Positions 34,143 to 46,916 are shown, counted from the stretch's first letter. The stretch is 64,000 bases of DNA from Pomphorhynchus laevis (GCA_012934845.2 WNNJ02001610.1:1-64000), one strand, 5' to 3'. Numbers and translations: made by a program. The notes: generated from the letters alone by a model not told the origin.

Positions 34143-35044
34143 TGCTGATGCTCCGTCTCTTGATGCATGCGACATCACACGCGACCCTACTCCATCACTA
34201 TGCGTGTGTGCCTGGTGAGGTCGCACGGTAAATTCATGAAGGCGTTGTGAGCCCAACTGTCTCAAAGTGATCGTCTGAAGATCACGTAACTTATTGCCGG
34301 ATATTGCCCTCTCGAAGGTGTCACTAAGGACCAATGATGAACAATAGACACTCGATATTGAAAACACTGGATCTACGATGCCAAGTCCTCCCAAACTTAA
34401 TGGCGATGTTAAGATGCAATTCAATGTTTCATTCAAATTTTGTTTTGTTATTGCGGGTATTAATCGATCTACAAAGGCTCTGAAGACACTCCATATCTGA
34501 AGGCTCGCATCGTATTGTTCTCATATAAAAGATCCACTTGAATTATACTGATTTCGTTAGACCTGTATATGCAGCTTGAGGATCCAATTCTGCAATGCTA
34601 GTCAATTTGTCAATAACTGCTGACCATATAAGCGATTCGTTCTTTGTGGTTGAAGAAACATAAGCACCAGTTCCAATGGGAACTCCCAGGATTTTATACC
34701 GTCAATTGAAGATGTGAACTGTTGCGACGGAAATTCTAAAGGATTTAATTGTGTTGGTAAGAATAGCTGTGACGTTGTTTCGTCCACATAGTAATCATAC
34801 TCCGGACCTATTTCATTAAGTATCTTCCATGCTGTACGTAAATCTCGAATCCAGAATTTGCATCGTCCAACGAAATTTGCATCGTCCGCGAACCACCTGT
34901 TTGACGTCAGGAACCACTTTCCGAATTTCCATAATAATAGGCATTGATGCCGTCGCAAAGCCGGTCATCGCAAAAGGATCACCTTGCGCGAATCCTTCTG
35001 TGCTGTGAATACTATCGCCTTCGAGTACTAGTTGAGAAGGTGAG

Positions 35045-35809
35045 TTATAAGTTCTTGAGAATAGTGACCATTGAGGGAGCAATAAATTTCATGTTATGAA
35101 AGACAGCAGTCCGGTTCATTGAATTGAACGCGTTCATGGCGTCAATAGCAAGTACGCATCTATCCTGACCCTTCTTGAATTCTTCTCGCAGCGAATGAAT
35201 TGCAAATTCAATACCTTTGCATTGGCTAGCACACAATTGTTCAATACCTGCCACAACCTGAAGATTCTGTCTTATCTTGTGTAATAATGTTTTAGAGATT
35301 ATACGTCTTGCAACGTCACATACGCCAATCGATCTACTACCACCATTTGCTTTGCTCAGGTCAATAAGTCGACTTGCTGCAAATGCTTCAAGAGCTTCGG
35401 GACATATATCTTCGGTTGCTAATCTTATACTGAAATCGGCAAGTGATCTTGCCAAATTTTTAAAATGAAATTCAAAGCGACTCAGAAGTTGGCTCCATGT
35501 AGTGGCGTCCAATCCGAATGGTCCGCCCCCACTTTTCGTTTTTCTAAGTGCGAGCATAATATCCAAAGCTCCGATATCGCTAAATTCAGCTGGGTGATAA
35601 GGTTGTGTATTTGGAAAATGATGCTGTATGAGTACTTTTTGATCTGAAATCTTGGCAGCTGGGAGTATATCTTTCAGAATTTCTCTGATTGATCTCCCAT
35701 TGAATAAAGAGTCCGGGTTTATGATAGCAGATGAAAATTTCTCTTCTAAGACAATTGTACTAGTCTGAACTTTACCTTTACTTACTAATATACAGTAGGC
35801 TTTTTTCAA
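35045..35809 (-). pseudogene. Element B reverse transcriptase, fingers and palm motif A
   Basis: 254-codon frame. KTKSGGGPFGLDATTW (RT region 0/1), SRSIGVCDVARRIISK (region 2) and CVLAIDAMNAFNSMNR (motif A with the first catalytic Asp). The next frame (34816-35082) carries EGFAQGDPFAMTGFA (motif B), and 34602-34958 carries WFADDANFVG (motif C, catalytic Asp pair). The polymerase core is thus present but split by frameshifts. Confidence 0.85.
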
Positions 35810-35811
35810 TC

Positions 35812-36336
35812 TTATGGTGGAATTTTCGTTACTCTTTGAGATAATTTCGACTGTAAATACTGAGATTCCTCAAATAATTCTCTGAACTTTTTTTCGTGCC
35901 AAAGTTGTAACCTGCGTTGTAATACCTTACGAATTGTTGAAACTTTTTTTGAGTTTACGGACTGAAGAATGAGCTGACAAAATACGACTGCTGTCTTGTG
36001 CGCAGATTTCTCGTCTGAAGCTTTATTCGCTACACCGTCGTAAAACGAAGCCAATATATTCACAAACGTGTTGCTTGCCGAGCATTGAGGCATATGGAAT
36101 AGATTTGACCTCCATTGCAGTACAGTTTGATAAACAACGACTGGATTGTCAAATGAGGCATCATATCGTCTTTCTGAATTTCCGGTACAGGGCAGGCTGA
36201 TAGAATTCACTTCAGTATTGGTCCTGTCACTCCTTGTCAGATCGTGTTCAACAGAATGTGCTACTTGACGCTCTTTTAATGGGGTCTTATATCGTATCGT
36301 TGGATTGAGCAGTTTGATGCCCTGTAGTTCGTGCAC
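35812..36336 (-). pseudogene. Element B N-terminal region
   Basis: 174-codon frame ending at a frameshift; the next frame continues directly (RVTKIPP then KKAYCILVSKG). Contains LFHMPQCSASNTFVNILAS and a stretch ending RRLQLWHEKKFRELFEESQ, conserved in this RT family ahead of the polymerase. Confidence 0.75.
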
Positions 36337-36769
36337 ACACGTTTTGCTTTGTCACATTTTCATCCTTTCACTTGGCCGCCTGTCCGTTACAAGTGCAACA
36401 AAGGATAATGTTCGAGGGTTTCCCCTTCGTCATTTTGCTTTTTCAAAAAGGGTAATTGAGTAGCAGAGCCCGTGTATCCTGGGATGGTTTGATTTGTTCA
36501 ACAAGTTTGTTTAGGTTGTAAAGTAAACAAATCATTTAGTTTTTCCTATCGTCACTCGCAAAGTAGATGGATAGTTTATGAATAATTGATCGTGTGATTT
36601 TGTTCTGGGTATTGTATGTTATGAACACATAACTTTATATGTGCTTAAGCTCTTAATTTTGTTATTCTCACATATAGATTAAATAATAACACATAGATTA
36701 AATAATTAAGATCACATATAGATTAACAAATATAGATTAAATAATTAAGATCACATATAGATTAAATAA

Positions 36770-38400
36770 TAATACAAATAAAATTTACAATTCGTTATAT
36801 AATGACTTAAATGCTTACTTTGCTAAGCTGATTAATAGTGAAACTTAAATGCATAAAGATAAACATTTGGAAAAGTTATATGTTAGATAGAATTAGAGAG
36901 AAAATAAAAATAACAAACAATTATAAAAGGAAAGATAAAATTAATAAAGATATGTATAAAGAACTTAATAAATTAAAGGATAACTATATAATAACAACTA
37001 TTGATAAAGCTAGTAATAACTTTGTCTTCATATGCAAAAAGCTTTATTATGATATACTAATGAAAGAGGTAATTCTAATGATTTAAATGTATATCCAACA
37101 TATCAACGTAGTGAGTTGAGTTTTGAAACAATTATTACAAGTCACTGTTCTATAATGGATAAAATAGGGTATAAAGGTTGAATCAGATAATAAAACTATA
37201 CCTATATTATATTGGAATCCAAAATTACATAAAAATCCAATAAAACCTAGGTTCATATGTAGTGCGTTTAAATGTACATTAAAACCACTTTCTGTTTATA
37301 TGAATAAAATACTTAAAGTAATTAAAGCACATTTTAAAAAATATTGCAAGGTAATCGAAATTAATACTGGTATAAAACACTATTTCAGTATTAATTCTAC
37401 AAAAGAATTTTTAGAACAGACAAAAGGAATAAATTTTCAAAATATAAATACATACGATTTTAGTACGCTTTATACAAATCTAGATTTAGTAGATATTAAA
37501 GAAGCGTTAGTAAAATTAATTAACCTTATATTCGGAAAAAGATATACATACATATGTTATAATAATTATAACGCCTATCTAACAAAATTAAACCATCAAG
37601 TAAATACAGATATATGGATAAAATTGAATTAATAGAATCCTTAAATATTTTGATAAATCAAAATTATTTAAAAGTAGAGACATCTATATTTAGACAAATA
37701 AAAGGTGTTCCACTGGGTGGTAATAGTAGCTCAATTATAGCTGACTTGTTTTTATAGAATATTAATTTGTTCATAACTGTGTAAAAACTAAATCTAAACT
37801 ATCTAAATATAAAGATATAATACATTGATGTATTATATTATATTGTAATATATTATAATACATGTAATATATTCGATACATTGATGATATATGTATATTT
37901 AATTCTAATAATTTTTATTCAAAAAGCGAACAAATTTTTCCAGAAAGCCTTATTCTTAACAAAACCAATATTGATAAAGAAGGTGTTAAATTTTTTACAT
38001 TAAATTAACATTAATTAAAACTACTATTAATTTATATCGTAAAGGTGACATATTTAAATTTACAAGAAACATATTTCTGTATAAGCATTCAAGCATACCA
38101 TATAATATAAAATATAATTGATATTGACTTTCTTCAAAATCATTAACTTAATGATTTCTTAATGATTAATCATTAATCATTTATGTTTAAAATTATTAAT
38201 TATAAATAATTAATTATTTAATTATTTATAAATAAATAATTGTATGGGTAATAAAATGGAAATACTTCATTAGCATGTATTTGGTTTCGCCTTAGTTTGG
38301 GTCTACGTATCCTAATAACATAGCAGTTCCTCCTGATTACCTTTAATCCTTATTCATAATCATCGTTTGTTAGTTATTATTCATTTCATTAAAATTTGAC
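36770..38400 (+). mobile_element. Longest Penelope-like family 1 copy
   Basis: Runs from the N-terminal part (NYKRKDKINKDMYKELNKL, YIITTIDKASNNFVFICKK at 36838-37086) through KCTLKPLSVYMNKILKVIKA, YDFSTLYTNLDLVDIKEALV (motif A, 37300-37632), GVPLGGNSSSIIADLF (motif B, about 37700), YxDD debris and the structured 3' region (copy 4, about 38252-38380). Several stops and shifts. It gives the order of RT segments used to read the other fragments. No GIY-YIG domain follows. Confidence 0.88.
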
Positions 38401-38780
38401 TTTTATTTCAAATTTCAATTTTAAATTTTAACTTGATATAAGAATCTTATATAAGAATTATTTATAATCAATATATAAAATTCGTAGACTCAGTTAGCTG
38501 ATCTAATTTCTATATAATAATTTCTATTCTTCATAGAAATTATGCCGAATATGAAATAATATGAAATTATGCGAAATTTGGCTACACCTGCTCTACAATA
38601 AAGTAATTTCAACGGAAATATTAATAATGATAATCAGTAATGATAATTATTGATTATCATTATTACAATAATGATAATTAATAATGATACATCATCGTGG
38701 CTTCTAGCCACGATGATGTATCATTATGAGTAGCAATTGCATTCAATATTATATTCAATTGTATTCAATTGCATGCAATA
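38401..38780. other. AT-rich stretch with small inverted repeats
   Basis: TAATGATAAT-type inverted repeats near 38625-38690 and a palindrome centred on GTGGCTTCTAGCCAC (about 38680-38726, arms ATGATACATCATCGTGGCT). No gene. Confidence 0.6.
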
Positions 38781-38809
38781 TTCAATTGAATGCAATATTC
38801 AATGTTTCT

Positions 38810-39570
38810 TATAAATTTAAATATGTCATCGTTACGAAATAAATTAATAATAGTTTTTATTGATGCTAATTTGATGTTTAATATCTAAATATATACCTTC
38901 TTTATCATTAATATTGGTTTCATTAAGAATGAGGCAACATCGATAAATTTGTTCACTTTTTGAATCAAAATTGTTAGAGTTAAATACATATATCATTAAT
39001 ATATCGAAACATATACTAAAATAATGCTTTATACCAGTATTAATTTCGATTACTCTACAATATTTTGTAGAGTAATTAACCTTTTTTAAAATATGTATTT
39101 ATTTAATTATTTTAATGATTTTGAAGAAAACCAATTTCGTTACAAATTGTTGCAATTCTTAAAATTTCATTATTTAATGTATTATATTTTATATTATATA
39201 GTATGCATAATATATGGAATGCTAATGCAAAAATATGTTGTAAATTTAAATATGTCATCTTTACGATATAAATTACAAGTAGTTTTAATTGATGTTAATT
39301 CAATGTTCATATCTAGATATATACTTTTTTATCATTAAAATTGCTTTTATTAAGAATGAGGCTACCTGGATAAATTTGTTTGCTTATTGAATAAAAATTG
39401 TTTGAGTTAAATACACATATATCATCAATGTATCGAAACATATATTTCATATATTTATATTGTTTAGATTTAGTTTTTACATAGTTTTGAACAAATTCAT
39501 ATTCTATAAAGCTTAAAAACAAGTCAGCCATAATTGGGCTACTATTACCACCCATTGTCATCAATACACA
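38810..39570 (-). mobile_element. Penelope-like RT fragment (minus strand)
   Basis: Frame 39313-39564 has MGGNSSPIMADLFLSFIEYE (motif B) and FRYIDDICVFNSNNF (motif C). Thumb debris follows at 38810-39310. One of the cleanest active-site regions of the family in the window, but isolated. Confidence 0.85.
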
Positions 39571-40180
39571 TATGTCATCAATATATCAAATTATATTCGA
39601 TATATTGAGTATATTTATTCGACTTCAATGATTTATATAATAAAAAATCGGTGTCTATAACTGAAAAATTTGAGAAAAAAAGTTTTTACCTCAAAATCAT
39701 AAGATTTTTTAACTTTATATGCTATGAAAAATTGTCTATTAATGATGTATTTAACGTTTCAGGTCGTAATATGCACTACACATTTTTATTATTTTTTATT
39801 TTTTTCTATAAAAATTAAAAATAAAATACCCTCGTTTTAAAACCGAATAAGCATGTACGTGTCTTTTGATTTAGCATTATTTTTTTATTTTTTTTTCAAT
39901 TTTATAATTATATATTATACGTAATTCAGTTAGCTGCTTTGATTTACTAATACCTTTCGTTATGCAAAATATGATAACCGAAAAAAGCGATATTTAAATA
40001 AACATTACCCCATTACATTATGTTATTTTATTACATTATGGATGAATAATAAATCATATTTTAAATAGTTGATAATTATCCTTTGTTCCAGCTCCAATAA
40101 TTATTTATCAATAATGGATCAGTATCAACTATCCAAAATAAATTGTATTATTTAAAATATTATTTATTATTCATTCACAG
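39571..40180. other. AT-rich stretch, nothing recognised
   Basis: Simple A/T tracts. No gene. Confidence 0.5.
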
Positions 40181-40186
40181 TGTAAT

Positions 40187-41340
40187 TCAGAAAATTACAA
40201 TGAAGATGAAAATTACTTCCGAAGATGCTAACAATAATTTTAGTAATTTATAAAGAGGAAGATGTTTTAATGCACATTTAAAAAGAACTACATATGAACC
40301 GAAACAGTGATTTGTAATACTTTCAAATGTTGCATTAATATTTGAATCATTAGAATTAAGCTCTTTCATCAGCATATCATAATAAAGCTTTTTGCATATG
40401 AAGACAAAGTTATTACTAGCTTTATCAATAGTTTTATTACTAAAGACAAAAAGATATATATGTATATCTTTTTCCGAATATAAGATTAATTAATTTTACT
40501 AACGCTTCTTTAATATCTACTAAATCTAGATTTGTATAAAGCGTACTAAAATCGTATGTATTTATATACATACGACAGTGACTTGTAATAATTGTTTCTA
40601 AACTTAAATCACTACATTCATATGTTGGATTTACATTTAAATCATTAGAATTAACCTCTTTCATTAGTATATCATAATAAAGCTTTTTGCATATGAAGAC
40701 AAAGTTATTGCTAGCTTTATCAATAGTTGTTATTATATAGTTATCCTTTAATTTAGTAAGTTCTGTATACATATCTTTATTAATTTTATCTTTCCTTTTA
40801 TAATTGTTTGTTATTTTTATTTTATTTTTAATTTTATCAAATATATAATCTTTCCAAATTTTTATCTTAGATATATTCGAGCTTTCACTATTAATCAGCT
40901 TACTAAAGTAATCATTTAAGTTATTATATAACGAATTGTAAATTTTATTTTTGTTGTTGTTATTATTTAATCTATATTTATACATGCTTTAATTTAATAA
41001 GTTCTGTATATATATCTTAATTTAATTTTGAATTTCAATATAATATAGGTATAGTTTTATTATCTGATTTAACCTTTACACCTTTTTATCCATTATTGAA
41101 CAGTGACTTGTAATAATTGTTTCTAAACTTAAATCACTACGTTCATATGTTGGATTTACATTTAAATCATTATAATTAACTTCTTTCATTAGTATATCAT
41201 AATAAAGCTTTTTGCATATGAAGACAAAGTTATTACTAGCTTTATCAATAGTTGTTATTATATAGTTATGCTTTAATTTAAAAAGTTGTGATTTCCTATA
41301 TTTATTTATTTGATCTTTCCTTTTATAATTGTTTGCTTAT
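40187..41340 (-). mobile_element. Penelope-like RT fragments (minus strand, internally deleted)
   Basis: Frame 40440-40985 keeps the N-terminal part (NYKRKDKINKDMYTELTKL, YIITTIDKASNNFVFICKK) but jumps directly to YDFSTLYTNLDLVDIKEALV, an in-frame deletion of about 120 codons. Further pieces of the same N-terminal part lie at 40187-40440 and 41010-41340. Confidence 0.8.
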
Positions 41341-41364
41341 AACATGCTCTATAATAAAGTAATT

Positions 41365-41460
41365 TATAAGGAAAAATTCAAATAGAAGATTTTCGGATTA
41401 AAACGCTTAATTCCATGTACCCATTAAGATTCAATGGCGTGGTAAAAAATTGAATAACAA
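41365..41460 (+). mobile_element. Short PLE GIY-YIG fragment
   Basis: About 80 bp encoding EDFRIKTLNSMYPLRFN, the end of the endonuclease domain. Confidence 0.7.
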
Positions 41461-41640
41461 GATGAAAAGAAATAAACAACCGTTTTTGATCAGACGATTT
41501 AATATCATTTCAACTTGCCACGTTTTGATTCAAAGCTTTAACAAACAGTTTGCTTTATAATGAATTATTTGTAATTTTCCTGTAGATGATAGTAAGGAAT
41601 TATTTAATTCATAATGAATTATTTGTAATTTTCCTGCAGA

Positions 41641-42018
41641 TTTTCCTGCAAGACATTTTTTAATTTTTCAATAAAATATTTTTCAATAAAACATTTTTTA
41701 ATTTTTCCCGGTTGCGATGACCTCTTCTCGTTTACGGTGTGTAATACCCTACGATGCACTCACTGTGACGCAGTGACTCGATCAGAAGACGTGAGTTTCG
41801 ATCTCTGTCTTGGTACCAGATTGGGCGGGGCCATGAAAGTCAAAGACGCTAACTCAATCCCACAGCCACGGCCCGAATGGAAAACTGACTATCCAGATGA
41901 GTGCGATCTAAATGCCTGTGTGCAAAAGAGGTTTGGTGATGAGATGGTTGACGGTTTCTTGTGCATCCATTGCGAGAAGTATGGTGTAAAGATTATCCCA
42001 GCTGGTGATTTTCATTAA
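41641..42018 (+). CDS. USP-type deubiquitinase zinc-ribbon exon (partial)
   Basis: The open frame includes CDDLFSFTVCNTLRCTHCDA, FDLCLGTRL, and after a charged linker CVQKRFGDEMVDGFLCIHCE. This is the arrangement of the finger region of ubiquitin-specific proteases (peptidase C19), most like the USP5/13/14-type FSFxVxxxLxCxxC ... CLxxFxxPExxxxFxCxxC, with two CxxC pairs for zinc. Neither the catalytic Cys box nor the His box is in the window. The left boundary is uncertain; the sure part starts at about 41713. The frame stops after GDFH; a donor-like CTG/GTGATT lies a few codons earlier. Probably a stranded exon or gene fragment in repeat-rich DNA. Confidence 0.6.
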   Translation, partial: FSCKTFFNFSIKYFSIKHFLIFPGCDDLFSFTVCNTLRCTHCDAVTRSEDVSFDLCLGTRLGGAMKVKDANSIPQPRPEWKTDYPDECDLNACVQKRFGDEMVDGFLCIHCEKYGVKIIPAGDFH

Positions 42019-42099
42019 TGAATATATATAATGAATAGTTGCTAGGTCACACGAGGTGACTTTCGCATTGAAAACCAGCTACATAATCCTTCCTTCATG

Positions 42100-42360
42100 A
42101 TATCTAATTCCATACACCCTGACTACTAACGGCCACATTGCCACAGCCGTTTTCGTTTCGTCCGCTTTTTGCCACATGTTGGTAGCCCCGGGCTCATCAG
42201 AAGGCTGACTACCAACTCTTCGCCTTTTGAAATTTGACTTATCCGAGATTCGAGCTGTCGCTCGAATCTCGGATAAGTGTCGCAGACTCTAATGGGTTCA
42301 TTCACAAGTTGTTGCGTTTGTGTTGGCTGATGAGATATTATCAGCCAACATTTATATTAT
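42100..42360. repeat. Cluster of hairpins with hammerhead-like words (minus strand)
   Basis: A perfect palindrome of about 22-bp arms at about 42232-42282 (CTTATCCGAGATTCGAG and its complement), a GTTGGCTGAT...ATCAGCCAAC hairpin near 42322-42350, and on the minus strand GTTGGTAG ... CTGATGAGCCCG ... CGGACGAAAC between about 42215 and 42145. The core words are in hammerhead order, but stem I is not convincing. Confidence 0.5.
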
Positions 42361-43232
42361 AATAACATAAACATTATTATAACATTATTATATTATATAT
42401 TAATATGTTATTATAATAATTATTATAATAATATAATAATTATTATATTAATAACATATTATATTATATAACATTTATATTATAATAACATTAAGTTTAA
42501 ATTTTGACATGTTACGCGTATAGCATTATGTCAAAAAAACTTTTATATTTGATTTCTCAATTTATTAAGATTATTAAAAATAAATTGCAAAATTCGTATT
42601 GAATCCACTATTGACATTACATAACTTAATGATCATGTAGTTCATATTTAAAACATTTATTTATCATCGATATTTTATGTGCAAATATATTTTAATTTTT
42701 AAACAACATGATGTTTTCGAATCAATTCGTTTGATGACTTTTCTCGAAGCAATGCGTAGTTCGTTATTTAACTAATAGAAAAGTAAAGTTTTTCATGATT
42801 TAAAAAATGACATTTTGTTTTGGATCTTTGTGTCTAGCGTCAAAACTAATGTTAAAGAATCTACTAGTTGAAGGTAGATTTACTTTAGAAAGAAAAAGTT
42901 GTACAAGATACATTAGGTCATAGGTTAAAAGTTTTGAAGAATTGAATTTATAAAAATATGGTGCACCTTCTATTTTTTACAATTTTACATTTTGACTAAA
43001 CCTACTGTGTTGATACAAAAACTTTACAACTAAGCACGGTTATATATAACATTTGAAATTTGTATAAATCATTTGTATAGAAAAATACGATATTCTAAAA
43101 GCATTTAAAAGATTCACTACCAAAAAGACGTGTTCAATGCTTGCTCATTGAAACAAAATACTATAAAAGTACAAATCCTTTACAAAACATTCAACATACA
43201 AACTTTTTTCTCGTATTTACTCTTGATATTAC
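42361..43232. other. AT-rich region upstream of the LRR gene
   Basis: TATTA-type simple repeats to about 42490, then unique AT-rich sequence. It may contain the promoter of the LRR gene; no specific element is identified. Confidence 0.4.
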
Positions 43233-43366
43233 ATGGCCTGGATGTTACAAGCAACAGTAATAGCATTACTGACTGTGTATGTCAACGGCTGCGCTCATTC
43301 ATCTTTCTTAGTGCATACGATAACGGATATTTCAATATCCGATAATCAATTCGTCCTGACTGATTG
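43233..43366 (+). CDS. LRR receptor-like gene, exon 1 (signal peptide)
   Basis: ATG 43233 opens MAWMLQATVIALLTVYVNGC, a good secretion signal, followed by AHSSFLVHTITDISISDNQF and VLTDW. Donor TTG/GTAATT, phase 2. The same phase is used at every later intron of this gene, which supports the assignment. The product would enter the secretory pathway. Confidence 0.72.
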
Positions 43367-43408
43367 GTAATTTTCATTTGGTGTTTAAAAATACATTATC
43401 TTTTACAG

Positions 43409-43456
43409 GAAGTGTGATGTAAAGAAGGTGCCTGTATCTGATACGAGAACGTGCTT
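43409..43456 (+). CDS. LRR receptor-like gene, exon 2
   Basis: 48 nt between a TTTTACAG acceptor and a GTAAGA donor. Encodes KCDVKKVPVSDTRTC. The two cysteines could be an LRR N-terminal cap. Phase 2 to phase 2, after a 42-bp intron. Confidence 0.68.
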
Positions 43457-43509
43457 GTAAGAATCACATATTTATGTTGAAGATTTTGTAAACTGGTAAA
43501 ACTATTTAG

Positions 43510-43575
43510 CAACCTTAGCCATCAAGTAATTTCGGATATTGGCTATGTGTTTTCTGGAAAGACATCTTTAAATTT
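43510..43575 (+). CDS. LRR receptor-like gene, exon 3 (first LRR)
   Basis: 66-nt exon encoding NLSHQVISDIGYVFSGKTSL plus NL. Fits the repeat LxLxxNxIxxIxxxxFxxxxxLxxL with a Gln in the Asn position. Phase 2 at both ends, good AG and GTAAGT sites. Confidence 0.75.
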
Positions 43576-43979
43576 GTAAGTGAAATTTAATAGCCGTTTT
43601 TGCTTTTATAAGTGCTAAATAATCAAATTGGGATTATATATAAAACGTAAGTAAAAATAATAATGGATGTATATTATTTAATATGTATAAATAAAATAAA
43701 TTGCATAACTGAATAATATATTATATAATTTTTGTTTTATGTTGTATAATATTATTATATTATTATATTATAAACATATTAATATATTAAATAATAATAA
43801 CCGTTTCTAATTAAAATCATTATCACTATAAGGCAATAAAACATTAAAATCTGATGAATTTTTATCTGATATTTCGGTGGCCGTACTGCACAATAATTTT
43901 TTCACAAAGTATTTTTTATTCAAATAACTAAAATTAAAATATTCAACTTAAAAATATTACATTTTTAATCACTTTTCTA

Positions 43980-46100
43980 AAAGTTGTTACTTTTCTTCAT
44001 CTGTGCCTATCAAACGTAACGCTGGCCTATTCTTCGCTGAACACGGGTCGTGGATGCTCATCGATATGCAGCGCGCAAACTGAAGTTCGATAGTCTCTCG
44101 GAGGCGTATTATCTCGTGAGCATATGTGGTGCTTTTATTTGCAGCGAGCTTGCCCGCAAGGCGTTGCAAGGTTTGACCAATACGCCGTCACAAACTACGG
44201 TGAGTGCCTTTCGATTATGTCTCGTATTATGTCGTGTCTGATCAAGGGGTGACCCCCAATGTGGCATGATAGGCAATGCGCTAGTGAAGTCGTTAAGCTG
44301 TAAGATCAGCGATGAGGTGCGTCTTTGCATAGTTTACTGAGGCGCGCGGCGATGACATCGCGAAACGTTGCGTTGTCATACGAGTCTACCGATTTCTAGT
44401 TGGGAATGCAGATAGTCACAAGGATCCTCCCTTCACCGTTGAATGGTCGACTGTGTTACGCATATTTTTGTCGTATGCTGATACATGTGAAATCATGATT
44501 GCATTGTTGCTAGACTGATTTTGTTTGCGCAATGCGGTGGAGCGTAAGCATTGTTCGGCTCTTAATTCGGCCCTTGCAGCTTTTGCAAATATGGCTCGCA
44601 CAAAATTTCGAACGCTTTGCGTATTGTACTCTGAAGAGGGCTGAATAAATCTGGCAAGCACTGAGTCGTCCGTTGCGTATAGTCCACTTGTGTTGCAGTG
44701 ATTTTGTGAAACTAACATAGGCGATCTGTGTGCCAGCACTTCAACCTTAGCTAGTCGCTCGATAAGGGTGCATAATTTCGATACTTTTGCCTCGATAGAG
44801 TTTAAAAGTAGAGAGGATCGACAACAGGAGCGCCAAGGATGATCTTTCCATCGTTTATGATTTTTACTTTAGTTTCACAAAAACATTTATGGATCTGCGC
44901 CGTATTGGCTGTAGGATTGTATAACGTACATTTCTTAGGATTTGTATGGAATCCAAAAACTGGCCCTATGCCAAAAAAATCGATGTCACTTGGTGGGCTG
45001 ATCATATTGCCATCATCAGCATATCAGAACTATTGGACGTCAGGAAACCTTGCCATCACATGGGGTATGTGTGGCAGTATCGCAATCGCGATCGCTAGCA
45101 TACACAAGACATCCACTTGTATAAAACCCTCCTAAGATTGAAGAAGCTCTTCATTGATTACCAGGTTGGAGTGATTGCCGTAAAAGTTGTGCATGACGTT
45201 TGATAATGCAGGACAAATGCGATCTATATTGTGGATAGCAGGTCTTCTATTGATTCTATTGAAAGCATCAATCGAGAGAAAGACTGTGTTGGGGTTGTTT
45301 GAGAGTTCGTTGCATACTGCCCGCGTCATGCATTCCACTCCTGCTCGTTGGTCTGTACACATCTGAATACGTCCGCACACCTGCTAGACATCATTAGACA
45401 CTGTCGACAAATTGACTTTCGTCATTATCCTTCTGCTGACATCGCAGATGCCGATTGGTCTGATGTCAGACTTTTTCGTCAGCGCTATGAGCCTGCATGT
45501 AGACGATGCACTGGTAACGTCGTCAGGGAGGTGTTCAGTGGCCAGTGCCCTAGTGAATATGGAGAGTGATTCAGCCAGTTCTGCAGACTCCCTCACGAAC
45601 TTTGTGAGTATGCGCGCCCAGAATTGCCCATCGAATCCTGAAGGACTGGCTCTAACCTGTTACACGTTTTGCCATTTGAACGATCAGCTCGCTACTGATC
45701 GCGTCAAAAATTACCCGATGATTGTTTGCGTTTGAGACGTCACATGACAAATAAGTTGCTGAACTATCGAGTTGTGTCGCATAGGATGTTTGTCGGATAA
45801 TAATTCGCGCACAGACTTTGCGTCTATCATATTACAGGAGTTAAACAGTTTGCCTGCTTTAACTTCGATTTCTTAATGGTACATCGCGCACCTAATCTCC
45901 TACATGTGACGAGGTTGATAAAGGTCTTGTGCCAGTCTCACTGGACTTTCAACGTATTTATACGGCAGCATAATTGTTGTAAGGTTTACGCCTCTATGAA
46001 TTGGATGTCGTAATCCTGATTGCGCCATTCGCTCAACCTCCGTGCCTGTTTTTCTTTGAGCTATTTGTTAGACGTCCGAATATCGCGTGGTAAAATGAGG
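43980..46100 (-). mobile_element. RT element C (decayed)
   Basis: Same RT family as A and B. From upstream: ELAESLSIFTRALATEHLPD and IRPIGICDVSRRIMTK (45384-45596), ECMTRAVCNELSNNPNTVFL and IDAFNRINRRPAIHN (motif A, 45132-45380), YADDGNMISPPSDI (motif C, around 45012-45023), FGFHTNPKKCTLYNP. The rest to about 43980 is too degraded to assign in detail. Many stops. It lies in the large intron of the LRR gene, opposite strand. Confidence 0.78.
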
Positions 46101-46612
46101 TGAACTATGAACATAGTCTTACTGAATAACTCCTGTCCAGACATGGAATATTTGTAAATTTTAGCGAGCTCGGTTATATAACGCTTGGATAAGGAACAGC
46201 GTGGCAATCACATGAGATTAGGCTTCGAGTGTTCACACGGTTGCATATGTCATCGATTGAACTCGCGTGTGTAACTTTACTTCTGGGTTCGGCACCAATG
46301 AATATCTCGGACGCATTCGAAGAAGATTCGATGATTGAAAAATCAACATGATTTTTACAGGGTGCTCCGGTATTATCCTCTTCAGAGACTGCTCGTGAGT
46401 CAGTGTTGTTTTGAGCCCCCTTACAATACGGATATCAAATATAAGTATTATCTAATATAATAAGTGTTATATTCAATATAACAAAAATACGCCTTTACAA
46501 TACGTTTTGAAAGCCTATACAATACGTATTTGAACGTCTTGTACAGTACGTATTGTACACTGCACAATAATTGTATGTGACAATTTTTTATTCAAGAAAA
46601 TAGCAAGGGAGT

Positions 46613-46916
46613 GATTTCGTCACTTCTTGTTTTCTATTGGATAGGTGATGTTGGGCATGGATGATATTCGGTGGATTGAGGAATGTAGTTTCATAATAAC
46701 TCTAGCTTCTTCAGACGTATTGAACTCTGCAATGAGTTCATAGACATCCGTTGATATGTAGTTGATCAGTAGGTGCAGCTTGTTAGGAGGGCGAGCGTCA
46801 TTGGAGGCCGACATCTCGTCCATGCAGTTCTGGAATGACCGTAGCCAGTGCTTCCACTAGGCAGATGTCATTTCAGGTTTTCCTTCAAACTTACTTGGGC
46901 GAAGCATCGAGTCCAT
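46613..46916 (-). pseudogene. Second, truncated gag copy
   Basis: Encodes LHLLINYISTDVYELIAEFN as in the main gag, truncated at a point equal to about 50160 in the other copy. Confidence 0.85.

Larger units (their letters stand above)
33377..36340 (-). mobile_element. RT element B (best-preserved of the RT family)
   Basis: Reads from 36336 down to 33377 with only a few frameshifts. Order: N-terminal domain (FHMPQCSASNTFVNILASFY), linker, RT with motifs 0 to C, thumb (SLGGLGIVDP), then a C-terminal nuclease-like region. Same superfamily as elements A, C and D, but a different subfamily from A by its C-terminus. Hairpin insertions at 34.01-34.14 kb interrupt it. Confidence 0.85.
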
